The notes below the pieces were generated by a model. That model was not told the DNA's origin and made no database searches. It saw only the letters and a program-made list of their open reading frames with translations. Positions 1 through 7,892 of a stretch of DNA of 63,841 nt are shown here, piece by piece (the stretch's first letter is position 1; every line of letters starts with the position of its first letter). The stretch spans positions 1-63,841 of the forward strand of contig JAJEBE010000030.1 of the NCBI GenBank assembly GCA_022822545.1, written 5' to 3'. Position numbers and translations under genes: made by a program. This DNA comes from Anaerolineae bacterium (GTDB lineage Bacteria; Chloroflexota; Anaerolineae; Aggregatilineales; Phototrophicaceae).

Positions 1-440
1 AATATGTCAACCACGACAACGAACGGCTGCGCCCGGTCATGATCCATCGCGCGCCCTTCGGCAGTCTGGAGCGCTTCATCGGCATCCTCATCGAGCATTT
101 CGCCGGCGCCTTCCCGCCCTGGCTGGCGCCGACGCAGGCCATCATCATTCCCATCCGCGAAAGCCACAACGCCTATGCCAGCGAAGTGGAGGCGCTGCTC
201 AAAGCGCGGGGCATGCGCGTCAAAGCCGACTTGCAAGACCGCAACATGCGCTCGAAGATCCGGCAGCATCGGCGGATGAATATCCCCTGGCTGCTGATCG
301 TCGGCGACCGCGATATTGAAAACCGGACAGTCAGCGTCCGCTTGCGGGGAGATGAGGATTTGGGGGCGATGCCGCTTGAGGATTTCGCGGGCGGGGCGCT
401 GAATCTCATCGAGTCGCAGTCGCAGGAAATCAAGCTATAG
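1..440 (+). CDS. thrS: Threonyl-tRNA synthetase, C-terminal part (5' truncated by window)
   Basis: The reading frame is open from the first bases and ends at TAG 438-440; the coded residues begin YVNHDNERLRPVMIHRAPFG. This matches the end of the class II catalytic core of threonyl-tRNA synthetase (the motif 3 region, with the active-site Arg in the R-P-V-M-I-H-R-A stretch, G-S-L-E-R-F). It is followed by the anticodon-binding domain (APTQAIIIPI near residue 50, then the alternating strand/helix HGTP_anticodon fold). The enzyme charges tRNA-Thr in the cytoplasm. Only about the last 145 residues are present, so editing and TGS domains lie outside the window. The gene is followed by a convergent toxin-antitoxin pair. 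Family assignment is secure; completeness upstream cannot be judged. Confidence 0.93.
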   Translation, partial: YVNHDNERLRPVMIHRAPFGSLERFIGILIEHFAGAFPPWLAPTQAIIIPIRESHNAYASEVEALLKARGMRVKADLQDRNMRSKIRQHRRMNIPWLLIVGDRDIENRTVSVRLRGDEDLGAMPLEDFAGGALNLIESQSQEIKL

Positions 441-496
441 ACATTCTGTTTTAGCTTGGGATTTGAAAGCGCATTTCACGCGGGAACGCAATCTGC

Positions 497-847
497 TTAA
501 TCTTTGGAAAGCAGCCTGTCCGCTTCTTGCAAAAGCTCCGCGATCTCGCCGTCGCTGATATTTTCTTGTTCCGTCTTTGCATAAACGGAAAGCATAGTTG
601 CCTGGTCGGACGGATGAATGCAATATACGAAGCGGTATCCCTTTCTGGCACCGCCCGGCACTGTCCTGTTATTTCTTCTGGCTTTGAATACGACGCCATC
701 GTATCCCGGAATCGCATCGCCGGGAGTTTGACCAAGCGAGATCTCCTCGGTAAGCAAAACGGACTGCTCCAAGGCAGTCCTGTATTTCTTTTCAAGTCGC
801 TTAAGCTGTCGCTTGTAACGCTGAAGACTATAGACGGATACCCGCAT
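497..847 (-). CDS. RelE/ParE-type toxin of a type II toxin-antitoxin module
   Basis: The 116-residue product has the RelE/ParE pattern: an N-terminal helix with K-R-Q-L-K-R-L, a central I-P-G-Y-D-G-V-V-F-K-A-R strand region, then G-G-A-R-K-G-Y-R-F-V-Y and a last strand before a helical tail (ISDGEIAELL). Toxins of this family usually cleave mRNA at the ribosome; I see fold-level similarity only and do not claim a substrate. Its start overlaps the end of the upstream antitoxin gene by 20 bp, the usual arrangement for translationally coupled TA pairs with the antitoxin first. It is convergent with thrS. The basic residues of the GARKGYR region fit RNA binding. Confidence 0.75.
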   Translation of the reverse strand: MRVSVYSLQRYKRQLKRLEKKYRTALEQSVLLTEEISLGQTPGDAIPGYDGVVFKARRNNRTVPGGARKGYRFVYCIHPSDQATMLSVYAKTEQENISDGEIAELLQEADRLLSKD

Positions 848-1061
848 TTTCTTCTAATTCTTCACGAGCCAATTCTTCGGCGATTTCGCGGTGCATTTCA
901 TCAATTGGCTGGCCTTCGCCGCCGGACATGACAAAGCGGTATCCTTCGCTGATATCCGCGAGGATTTCTTCTTTGGTCGGAATATCGTGAGCGCCTGAAT
1001 CCGCATCGCGCGCGTCATCGGTCAATGCGAGGCTCGGTTTAGACCTGTTCTTCGGAGTCAT
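828..1061 (-). CDS. Putative antitoxin partner of the RelE-like toxin
   Basis: This 77-residue acidic, helix-rich protein precedes the toxin gene and overlaps it by 20 bp. GGAGG lies 9 bases before ATG 1061, giving a good start. The N-terminal third is polar and probably disordered (SKPSLALTDDARDAD); the rest is predicted helical (KEEILADISEGYRFV, then HREIAEELAREELEE). I do not recognise a standard DNA-binding antitoxin fold such as HTH or AbrB. The role is inferred from gene order, size, overlap and the recognisable toxin next to it. The pair sits between thrS and tRNA-Arg, a plausible landing site for mobile TA modules. Confidence 0.65.
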   Translation of the reverse strand: MTPKNRSKPSLALTDDARDADSGAHDIPTKEEILADISEGYRFVMSGGEGQPIDEMHREIAEELAREELEENAGIRL

Positions 1062-1146
1062 GGCTTATGTCCTCCATTCGCAAATGATAACCGATTTGGA
1101 CGCGAAACCAAATCGCTTCCTTCTTATGCAGCGCGAGCCGCATCAG

Positions 1147-1219
1147 CGCTCCAGGCAGGATTCGAACCTGCGACACTTGGTTTAGGAAACCAATGCTCTA
1201 TCCCCTGAGCTACTGGAGC
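1147..1219 (-). tRNA. tRNA-Arg (anticodon CCT)
   Basis: On the minus strand the sequence folds as a full cloverleaf: acceptor stem GCTCCAG/CTGGAGC, D-arm AGCTCAGGGGATAGAGC, anticodon stem TTGGT/ACCAA around loop TTCCTAA (anticodon CCT, reading AGG), and T-arm GCAGG-TTCGAAT-CCTGC. G is the discriminator base and CCA is not encoded. Length is 73 nt. Confidence 0.96.
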
Positions 1220-1407
1220 CGTAGTCTCTGATTATAACAGAGGACGAACCTGCCTCAAGCCTGCCTCGGGCGGCGCTTTTGCGTCAGGCTCAAAAGGGCA
1301 ATATCGCGACTTAACAGAGCCGGATTTGCCAGCTAATATCGGACATCAGCAGTAGCCACAGACAGCAAATTAGGCTACCATAGCGTACTTATAAGCAGAC
1401 AAGTAAG

Positions 1408-1445
1408 GTTTCGCTAGCGACAGCGTCATAAGAGCGAGGCGAAAC
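1408..1445 (+). promoter_or_regulatory. Inverted repeat in the leader upstream of the ferredoxin gene
   Basis: GTTTCGC (1408-1414) and GCGAAAC (1439-1445) are perfect inverted copies 24 bases apart, ending just before the AAGGAG ribosome-binding site. They could form a leader hairpin or a regulator site. A weak TATAAG box lies about 20 bases upstream of the first arm. Function unknown. Confidence 0.35.
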
Positions 1446-1461
1446 GGCAAGGAGTCAGCAA

Positions 1462-1815
1462 ATGACGCACATCATCACCAGCCTGTGCTTGCGGGACGGC
1501 GCCTGCGTGGAGGTCTGCCCGGTGGAATGTATTATCGCCGGCAAGCCGGAAAACGAGTGGCCCTGGTATTTCATCGATCCCGATACCTGTATTGATTGCG
1601 GCGCTTGCATCCCCGAATGCCCCTTTGAAGCCATCTTCATTGAAGAAGAGGTCTCATCCGAATACGAGATGATGGAGGGCCAGGAGCGCGTGCCCTTTGA
1701 CACCAAGGTGATCATCGAGCACGAAGAAGGTGATATCGTCGACCTGACGCCGGATATCGCGCCGAACTACGATTTCTTCACGCAAGGACCCGGCTACGAC
1801 GCCCTGAATATGTAA
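1462..1815 (+). CDS. Ferredoxin with two Fe-S cluster motifs
   Basis: The 117-residue protein carries two cysteine clusters: an N-terminal one (CLRDGAC-VEVCPVECI, residues 9-23) that resembles the first cluster of 7Fe/8Fe bacterial ferredoxins, and a canonical CIDCGACIPECP motif near residues 45-56. A roughly 50-residue acidic C-terminal tail follows (EEEVSSEYEMMEG), typical of the long ferredoxins of Gram-positives and Chloroflexi. It is an electron carrier in the cytoplasm. The start has a strong AAGGAG 9 bases upstream. No redox partner lies next to it, so its donor and acceptor cannot be named. Confidence 0.92.
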   Translation: MTHIITSLCLRDGACVEVCPVECIIAGKPENEWPWYFIDPDTCIDCGACIPECPFEAIFIEEEVSSEYEMMEGQERVPFDTKVIIEHEEGDIVDLTPDIAPNYDFFTQGPGYDALNM

Positions 1816-1887
1816 GCCCGGCGCCGGCTATAGACGGCCGGCCGCGAAGCAACAATCCCTCCTCCGCTCTCAATTCGACAATCCGGA

Positions 1888-2790
1888 TCAAGCGGCCTCG
1901 GAGGGATTTGCTTTGTAATACCGCCGCCGCGGCGAGATCATCCCGGTCACCAGCCCAACGCTCAATAAGACGATGACCAGGCCGACGATAATACCCGGGC
2001 TGATGCTTTCCCCCAGCATGAGCGCGCCAAAAATCACGCCGAATATGGGCACCAGCAGCGTCACCGTCAGCGCGTTGATCGGGCCGGCGCTGATGATGAG
2101 ATAATAATAGAGTTGATAGGCGAAGGCGGTGCACAGGACGACGAGGGCCAGCGTCGCCAGCAGGACTTCAAGCGAGGGCGCATGCGGCGGCAAGTCCGCC
2201 AGGGAGACCGGCGCCAAAAGGAATGCCGCGGCGATCATTTGCCCGCTGGACATGGACAGGTTGTTCAGGCCCGTGAAGTAGCGCTTGGCGTAGACGCCGC
2301 CGAGCGCGTAACTCAGCGTCGCCGCCAGCAAAGCCAGGATTGCGGCGAGCCCCTCGACTGTCAGCGCCATATTGCTGCCGCCGACCGTCACCGTCACGCC
2401 GATGATGCCGAGGACGGCGCCGATCAGTTTGTATAAGGTCAGGCGTTCCCCCAAGCCGGCAGCGGCGACGAAAGTGGTGAAGAGTGGCGTGGTCGACATC
2501 AGAATGGCCGCCATCGACGCCGTCACCGTCAACTCGGCCCAGGCGATCAAGCTGAAGGGCAAGGCCGAGCCCAGGAAGCCCAGCACGATAAAGCGGCGCC
2601 AATGTCCGCGTATATTCAGCTTCTGCCGGCGCAGGCGGGCATAGGTCAGCAGAATCAGCCCGGACAGCGCCACGCGGATAAACATGAGGAAAAGCGGTCC
2701 CAGCGGCTCGACGGCGATGCGGATGAAAATGTAGGACGCGCCCCAGATCGCGCCCAGCGCGAGAAGCGCGGTTAATTGAAGGACTGACAA
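1888..2790 (-). CDS. EamA/DMT-superfamily transporter
   Basis: A 300-residue protein with about ten hydrophobic segments arranged as two repeats of the EamA domain (repeat 1 begins GAIWGASYIFIRIAVE, repeat 2 near residue 150 with LSYALGGVYAKRYF). The C-terminus is a short basic tail (SPRRRYYK). The family exports amino acids, nucleosides or drugs; no substrate can be given. The start appears to be TTG at 2790: there is an in-frame TGA 15 codons upstream, no ATG between, and GGAG 8 bases before the TTG. It is convergent with the ferredoxin gene and divergent from the protease gene. Confidence 0.88.
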   Translation of the reverse strand: MSVLQLTALLALGAIWGASYIFIRIAVEPLGPLFLMFIRVALSGLILLTYARLRRQKLNIRGHWRRFIVLGFLGSALPFSLIAWAELTVTASMAAILMSTTPLFTTFVAAAGLGERLTLYKLIGAVLGIIGVTVTVGGSNMALTVEGLAAILALLAATLSYALGGVYAKRYFTGLNNLSMSSGQMIAAAFLLAPVSLADLPPHAPSLEVLLATLALVVLCTAFAYQLYYYLIISAGPINALTVTLLVPIFGVIFGALMLGESISPGIIVGLVIVLLSVGLVTGMISPRRRYYKANPSEAA

Positions 2791-2814
2791 AAGCGCGACT
2801 CCAACTCAAACAAA

Positions 2815-2834
2815 CCTCTGCATTGTAGCAGAGG
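2815..2834. promoter_or_regulatory. Short perfect hairpin between divergent genes
   Basis: CCTCTGC - ATTGTA - GCAGAGG is a perfect 7-bp inverted repeat with a 6-base loop in the divergent region between the EamA transporter and the protease gene. It may be an operator or a 5'-UTR hairpin. Confidence 0.35.
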
Positions 2835-2970
2835 CTAGCCGAGGGCGTCACACTCCGATTCACCCTGACCTGCCCAAATGGTTAGGTGACGACTGCCCGA
2901 AAGTCTGATGTGATAATGGCGGCGCTCCAGGCAGAATGTTATCAAGCTGAAGCGCAAAAAGGAGATAAAT

Positions 2971-3969
2971 GTGACAGCAACCCTGCAACAAATTTCGGAC
3001 GAGATGGGGGACTTGGTGGAAGGCGCCGCCGAAAGCGTCCTGCGGGTGGATGCGCGCCGGCGCATACCGGCGACCGGCGTCGCCTGGGCCGAGAACTTGA
3101 TCGTCACCGCGCATCATGTGGTGGAAACGGAAGATGATATCAGCATCGGCACAGCGGCGGGCGAGCGCATCGGGGCCGAGCTCGTCGGTCGCGACCCGCT
3201 TAATGACCTGGCTCTGCTGCGCGTCGACGCCGACTTGCAGCCGGCCAGCTTTGCCGCCGCCGATGGACTGCGGGTCGGTAATCTGGCGCTGGCGCTGGGG
3301 CGGCCGCGTCAACATGTCAAAGCGAGTATGGGCATCGTAAGCGGCTTGGTCAGCCCGGCTGATTCCCGCCGGAGGCGCAGACGGCTGCGAGCGGCCAGGC
3401 ACAAGCGTGGAATGGCAAGACGACATAAAGGAAGAAGAGCAAGATGGCAAAGACAAACCATGCGCGATATCGGCGGCCCCGGCCTGGTCCTGGCCGGCGG
3501 CGCCATCCAAAGCGACCTCACCATGTACCCCGGTTTTTCCGGCGGCCCCCTCGTCGGCGCCGATGGAAAGGTCCATGGCATGACTACTTCCGGTTTCGGA
3601 GGTGGCTTCGGCCTGGCTATACCAATAGCGGCCGTGTCTAAATCCGTGACGATTCTGCTCGAGCATGGCGAAGTCCGCAGCGGCTACCTCGGCATCGGCG
3701 TGCAACCGGCTCAACTGCCCGATAGCATCGCCGATAGCCTGGATCAAGATTTCGGCTTGCTGCTCGTATCGGTGGAAGCCAAAAGCCCGGCCGCGGCGGC
3801 TGGCATGCTAGTCGGCGATATCTTGACCGCGCTCAACGGCGTGGCGACGGAAGATGTTGATGACTTGCAGATCCAACTGGCGCAATTGGCCGCGGGCAGC
3901 GTGGTCAGCACAAGCTACGTCCGCGGCGGCGTCGTCAGCGAAGGCAGCATCGTCATCGGCGCGCAATAA
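2971..3969 (+). CDS. HtrA/DegP-like serine protease with PDZ domain, Arg-rich insertion
   Basis: The 332-residue product has a trypsin-like S1C domain (residues about 15-215) and a C-terminal PDZ domain (about 225-330, starting RSGYLGIGVQPAQLP). The catalytic triad is visible: H49 in VTAHHVV, D79 in DPLNDLALL and S190 in PGFSGGPLVG. GTG 2971 is chosen because AAGGAG lies 6 bases upstream and the overlapping ATG is out of frame. No signal peptide is seen, so it may be cytoplasmic. Odd feature: residues about 130-172 are an extremely Arg/Lys-rich stretch (SRRRRRRLRAARHKRG and onward) between the GIVSGL strand and the active-site Ser, longer than expected for the family. A different forward frame over the same bases codes a more ordinary acidic loop, so paired frameshifts are possible. 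Confidence 0.88.
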   Translation: MTATLQQISDEMGDLVEGAAESVLRVDARRRIPATGVAWAENLIVTAHHVVETEDDISIGTAAGERIGAELVGRDPLNDLALLRVDADLQPASFAAADGLRVGNLALALGRPRQHVKASMGIVSGLVSPADSRRRRRRLRAARHKRGMARRHKGRRARWQRQTMRDIGGPGLVLAGGAIQSDLTMYPGFSGGPLVGADGKVHGMTTSGFGGGFGLAIPIAAVSKSVTILLEHGEVRSGYLGIGVQPAQLPDSIADSLDQDFGLLLVSVEAKSPAAAAGMLVGDILTALNGVATEDVDDLQIQLAQLAAGSVVSTSYVRGGVVSEGSIVIGAQ

Positions 3970-3994
3970 AAGGCGCAACCGACGAGAAAATATA

Positions 3995-4016
3995 GGGGCG
4001 ACTCTGTGAGTCGCCC
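3995..4016. repeat. GTAGGGGCGAC-family palindrome
   Basis: GGGCGACT - CTGTG - AGTCGCCC, an 8-bp stem preceded by TA-G. It lies between two convergent genes and could also act as a bidirectional terminator hairpin. Confidence 0.7.
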
Positions 4017-4056
4017 GCTTGTACCCGATCCAGCGGAGCACACAGTGTGGCCGGGG

Positions 4057-6075
4057 CTACAAATCCGGCGCGACCACTTCCCGGTACAGCGTTACCGCCC
4101 GGTGGTCGCTGGAACCGCTCGCGTCATAGGGAATGATCCAGTTTACCGTCTCGATGAAGCAGAGGGCTTCCTCGCCTTCGCGGCAGTAATACAGCGTCAA
4201 GTCGGCCTTCAGTTCACCTTCGCCAGCGCCGAAGTCAACCGACAGGTCGAGATTGGTCTCGCTGACGACAAACTGCTCATAGAGACCTTGGTCCGAGCTT
4301 AGCTCCAGCAGGCTGTCGATCAGCGGATTAATCTTGTACTCGGCCGGCAGGATCAACTGCAAATCGAGCGCGCCCTCGCCGGGCGCCAACAGTTGCAAGT
4401 CCAGCTCGACTGTATTGTCATCCGCCGTGTTGCCGCCCAAGAGGGTCAGTTCATCAGCATCAATGACCAGCGCTGCCGGATTGCTGAACTCGAAGGTATC
4501 GACGAGCCCCGCCTCCAGGTCAATCGCGCGGACGACATGATTGTTGGTATCGGCGATGTACAGGATGCCGCCCGCGTAGCTCAAGCCGCCGGGTTCATCG
4601 AATTCGGCAAGTTGCGCCGCGCCATCCGCGTAGCCGCCGGCGCCGCCCAATCCGTACAAGGTCCGCGTTCCAGTCTCGCCAGCCGGTATCACCTTGATGC
4701 GGCTGTTGTAGGTATCCGCGATGAAGAGCTCGCCATCAGGACCGCCTTCGACGCCGAGGGCATGCTGCAAGCGGTTCTCGCCCAATTCGCCATCGATATC
4801 GCCGAAGTCGAAGAGGTTGTTGGCGGTAGTGCCGGAGACGACCGTGACCAGGTCGTTCTCGAAATCGGCCAGGCGGATCGTGCTTGATTCGCTATCGGCG
4901 AAGTACAGCTTGCCGGCGCCCGCGTAATACAATCCGCTGGGCTGCGCCAATTCGGCATTGGCCAAGCCCACGTCGTTCAGGTTGGCTTCGCGCCCGTTGC
5001 CGACCGAGGGATACAGCAGGTTGCTATCCGGCTCGTAGATGTAGAGTTGATGCGTGCCGGCCATGGCGATATGCAGGCGCCCGGCATCATCAAATTCCAG
5101 ATCCCAGGGGCTGCGCAGCGAGACGCCCAGCGGGTTAGCCACGCTCCTCCCGAACTCTATACGGCTGCGCCCCATGATGCCGTTGCCCGCCACGGTGATC
5201 ACTTCTCGCGCCGCCAGGTCAGCCGCGCGTATGGCATGGTTGTTGACATCGGCGATGTAAAGCAGATCGCCATCCAGCGCCAGGCCCTGTGGCTTATCAA
5301 AGGCGGCGTCGGTCAAAGCGCCGTCGGTGAAGCCCCGCGCCGCCGAGCCGATGATATCGACAACTTCATTGTCAGCCAGGTCGACGACGATGATGCGATT
5401 GTGGCTGCTATCGGCGATGAATAGCCGGTTGCCCGCTTCATCCGCCAGCACCTTGCCCGGGTAGAGCAGCGGCGTGCCGGGATCGCCCGCGCCTTCCAGC
5501 GCCAGCTCAAGCGGCGTTCGGTTGATGATGTTTTCGTCCAAGCCATCGTAGTATTCGATCATGCCGGTGAGATAGCTGTCGAAAGCTTCAAAGGGAATCT
5601 CGCCCGATTGCCGGATGACGCCATAGCCGCGCGGGTCGATGATGACCACCGTGGGCCAGGCATTGGCGCCAAAAGAACGCCAGATCGTAAACTCGTGGTC
5701 ATTGACAACCGGGTGGTGTATCCCGTAGCGCCCCACGATCTGGCGCAGATTTTCCGTCTGGCCTTCGTTCTGGAACTTGGCCGAGTGGACGCCGATGACA
5801 ACCACTTCGTCGGCGAACTTCCGCTCCACCTGTTCCAGCACCGGGATGACGTGCAGGCAGTTGACGCAGCCATAGGTCCAGAAATCCAGGATGATGATTT
5901 TGCCCGCCAGGCCGCTCATCGTCAGCGGGTTCTCCACATTGATCCAATCGAGCCCGGCCGGAAACTCCGGCGCCTGAAACTGGCCCTCATATAATTCTTG
6001 CGGCGTTCGCTGCGCCTGCGCCATACCGCCCAGCGCCAGCAGCAGAAGCAGCAAGACAGCAATTTTCCTGGTCAT
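4057..6075 (-). CDS. Secreted thioredoxin-like/NHL-repeat protein (NHLRC2-like)
   Basis: From ATG 6075 (GAGGAGG 7 bases upstream; a further in-frame ATG at 6108 lacks this site) the product has 672 residues. Residues 1-22 form a signal peptide (MTRKIAVLLLLLLALGG, cut near AQAQ). Residues about 45-180 are a TlpA/thioredoxin-like fold with C70-V-N-C73 in WTYGCVNCLHVIP. From about 210 to 530 there are NHL beta-propeller repeats, recognisable as repeated LYIADxxNHxIR motifs with GxxGxxxYADG loops. The last 130 residues form an extra beta domain. The order thioredoxin then NHL is that of NHLRC2. It probably acts outside the membrane in redox or cofactor-linked scaffolding; the reaction is not known. 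It stands alone, convergent with the protease. Confidence 0.85.
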   Translation of the reverse strand: MTRKIAVLLLLLLALGGMAQAQRTPQELYEGQFQAPEFPAGLDWINVENPLTMSGLAGKIIILDFWTYGCVNCLHVIPVLEQVERKFADEVVVIGVHSAKFQNEGQTENLRQIVGRYGIHHPVVNDHEFTIWRSFGANAWPTVVIIDPRGYGVIRQSGEIPFEAFDSYLTGMIEYYDGLDENIINRTPLELALEGAGDPGTPLLYPGKVLADEAGNRLFIADSSHNRIIVVDLADNEVVDIIGSAARGFTDGALTDAAFDKPQGLALDGDLLYIADVNNHAIRAADLAAREVITVAGNGIMGRSRIEFGRSVANPLGVSLRSPWDLEFDDAGRLHIAMAGTHQLYIYEPDSNLLYPSVGNGREANLNDVGLANAELAQPSGLYYAGAGKLYFADSESSTIRLADFENDLVTVVSGTTANNLFDFGDIDGELGENRLQHALGVEGGPDGELFIADTYNSRIKVIPAGETGTRTLYGLGGAGGYADGAAQLAEFDEPGGLSYAGGILYIADTNNHVVRAIDLEAGLVDTFEFSNPAALVIDADELTLLGGNTADDNTVELDLQLLAPGEGALDLQLILPAEYKINPLIDSLLELSSDQGLYEQFVVSETNLDLSVDFGAGEGELKADLTLYYCREGEEALCFIETVNWIIPYDASGSSDHRAVTLYREVVAPDL

Positions 6076-6218
6076 GCCAGTCCTCCTCGAGACAATAAAA
6101 GAGAGCAACCTCGGGATGCTCTCAAACTATACGGTTAAATGCCAGCGTAGGCGGCAAACTTAAACAGCAGGTAACGGTTTCCTTGCCGATGTATAACAGC
6201 CCGCTCCGGCGCCAACGA

Positions 6219-7790
6219 TTACCTTTGGTCGCGCAATCGCCGCATCAAGGCGTCACGATTGGACCAGGCGCAGGGGTCAACCACATCTTGCGCCAGGAGA
6301 CGGTCAAATTCCCGCAGCGCGGCGCGTTCATCGCCCAGTTGCGCGTAGATCATGCCCAGCTTGCAGCGCATGTCGACGCGCGTCGGATCAAGCGCCAGCC
6401 CGCGCCGGAAGGCATCCGCCGCCGGCTCCCAAGCCTCGATATCAGCCAGCGTCCGCGCCTGGAAGAAGAAGTCGTCCACGGTCAGCGGAATGTACATCGC
6501 CAGCATATCAAGCACAGCCCTCTCGCGGTAACGGCGCGCGCAACTATTGTCCGGCTCCTCCGCCAATATCCGCTCGAAGTGATTCAGCGCCGCGCCATAA
6601 TTCGACCATTCCGTCATGATGATACCCAATTGACAGCGCGCCGCGAGATGAGCGGGATCTAGCGCCAGCGCCTCCATGAAGCTATTCGCCGCCGCAAACA
6701 GCTTGCGCCCGTCGAGCATTGCCAGGCCACGCTCGAATATCGCTTGGGCCGGGGAGGCTATCGGCGCCACTGCCGGGGCAGCGGCGTTGAGCGAGCGGTT
6801 AAGAGCGCGGCGATGCTCATTGGCGCAGGTATTGGCCATATCCACCGAGAGCACCCAGTCAAACTGCGCGAAGGCGGCTTCGGTTTCGCCTTGGGCCATG
6901 TAGACGATGCCCAGCCGACAGCGCAGATCCAGCCGAGTCGGGGCCAATTCCAGCGCCTGGACCAGGCTGCGCTCAGCCCCGGCCATATCGCCCTTCATGC
7001 TGTAGTGCGATGCCAGGACGTCTAAGTCATTGGCGGTCGCGTCCGGGCCGGCAGTAACTTTCAGCAGCCAGTCGATGGCGCTGTCAAGGTCGCGCGCCTT
7101 CAGAGCCGCTTCCGCTTGCTCGCGTGGATCAAGCGGCGGCTCGGCCTCGGTGATGACGGCTTGATGCTCGGGTTGCGAGAGTTGGCGTGACCGGGCGATG
7201 AAATCCACGATCGGCTCGACATGCCGCTGCCCGCGCGTATCGGGGACAGTCTCATACGGCGTCAGCCAGACCGGCATCTTGAATTTGGCGGGCGCCGAGC
7301 GCGCGGCTTCAGCCCGATCGAAGTAGTGCTGCGCCGCATGGGTGGCGCCGCGATTGATGTGGATGCGGCCCATGAGGTTCAGCGCCGCCTCGTTCATCGG
7401 CTCTTGCAGCAAGGCGCATTGCAGATGAATCAGCGCCTGATCATTGTCGCCGCGACTGTAAGCCGCCTCGCCCACCGAGCGGTGATCGAGATCAGGGCTG
7501 CAAATCGGCTGCTGAGCACTTTGGCCAAGGCCCGACCAGGCGCTGCCGGAATCCGCGCTGTCCTGATGCAGATTCTCGATCAAGAGCGGGATGATCGCGC
7601 TGTCCGGATCTTCCAGCCGGGCGCATTCGTAATGGCGCAGCGCCCGCGAATAATCGCCCATATCATGCAGTTGGACCGCCCGCGCGTAATTCGAATAGCT
7701 GAAGTCACAATCGGTCTGGCTCCAAACGAGGGCGCCCGCGCCCCCAAGCAGGAGCAGAGTCAGTGTCAAAATCGTAAACCGCTTGAACAT
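6219..7790 (-). CDS. TPR-repeat protein with N-terminal membrane anchor or signal
   Basis: 523 residues. A hydrophobic start (FKRFTILTLTLLLLGGAG) is either a signal peptide or anchor. The rest is made of tetratricopeptide repeats: several 34-residue units with A-L-x-x-x-x-x-A-L-x-x-x-P pattern (SRALRHYECARLEDPDSA, RSLVQALELAPTRLDLRC, NSFMEALALDPAHLAARC). The last repeats share a distinctive CxLGxIxxxxG ending (RCRLGIVYMAQG, RCQLGIIMTEWS, RCKLGMIYAQLG), suggesting recent internal duplication. TPR arrays bind protein partners; the partner is not evident from neighbours, which are a glycoside hydrolase-like gene and the NHL protein on the same strand. Confidence 0.8.
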   Translation of the reverse strand: MFKRFTILTLTLLLLGGAGALVWSQTDCDFSYSNYARAVQLHDMGDYSRALRHYECARLEDPDSAIIPLLIENLHQDSADSGSAWSGLGQSAQQPICSPDLDHRSVGEAAYSRGDNDQALIHLQCALLQEPMNEAALNLMGRIHINRGATHAAQHYFDRAEAARSAPAKFKMPVWLTPYETVPDTRGQRHVEPIVDFIARSRQLSQPEHQAVITEAEPPLDPREQAEAALKARDLDSAIDWLLKVTAGPDATANDLDVLASHYSMKGDMAGAERSLVQALELAPTRLDLRCRLGIVYMAQGETEAAFAQFDWVLSVDMANTCANEHRRALNRSLNAAAPAVAPIASPAQAIFERGLAMLDGRKLFAAANSFMEALALDPAHLAARCQLGIIMTEWSNYGAALNHFERILAEEPDNSCARRYRERAVLDMLAMYIPLTVDDFFFQARTLADIEAWEPAADAFRRGLALDPTRVDMRCKLGMIYAQLGDERAALREFDRLLAQDVVDPCAWSNRDALMRRLRDQR

Positions 7791-7892
7791 AATGGTTTAA
7801 CTTTCGCCAAAATCTGTCACAGCCAGTTTACTTCGCTGGCAGGCTCTAAAGCAAATTCTTCATGCCCGTAATTCGCGCAATGAGCGTCAAAA

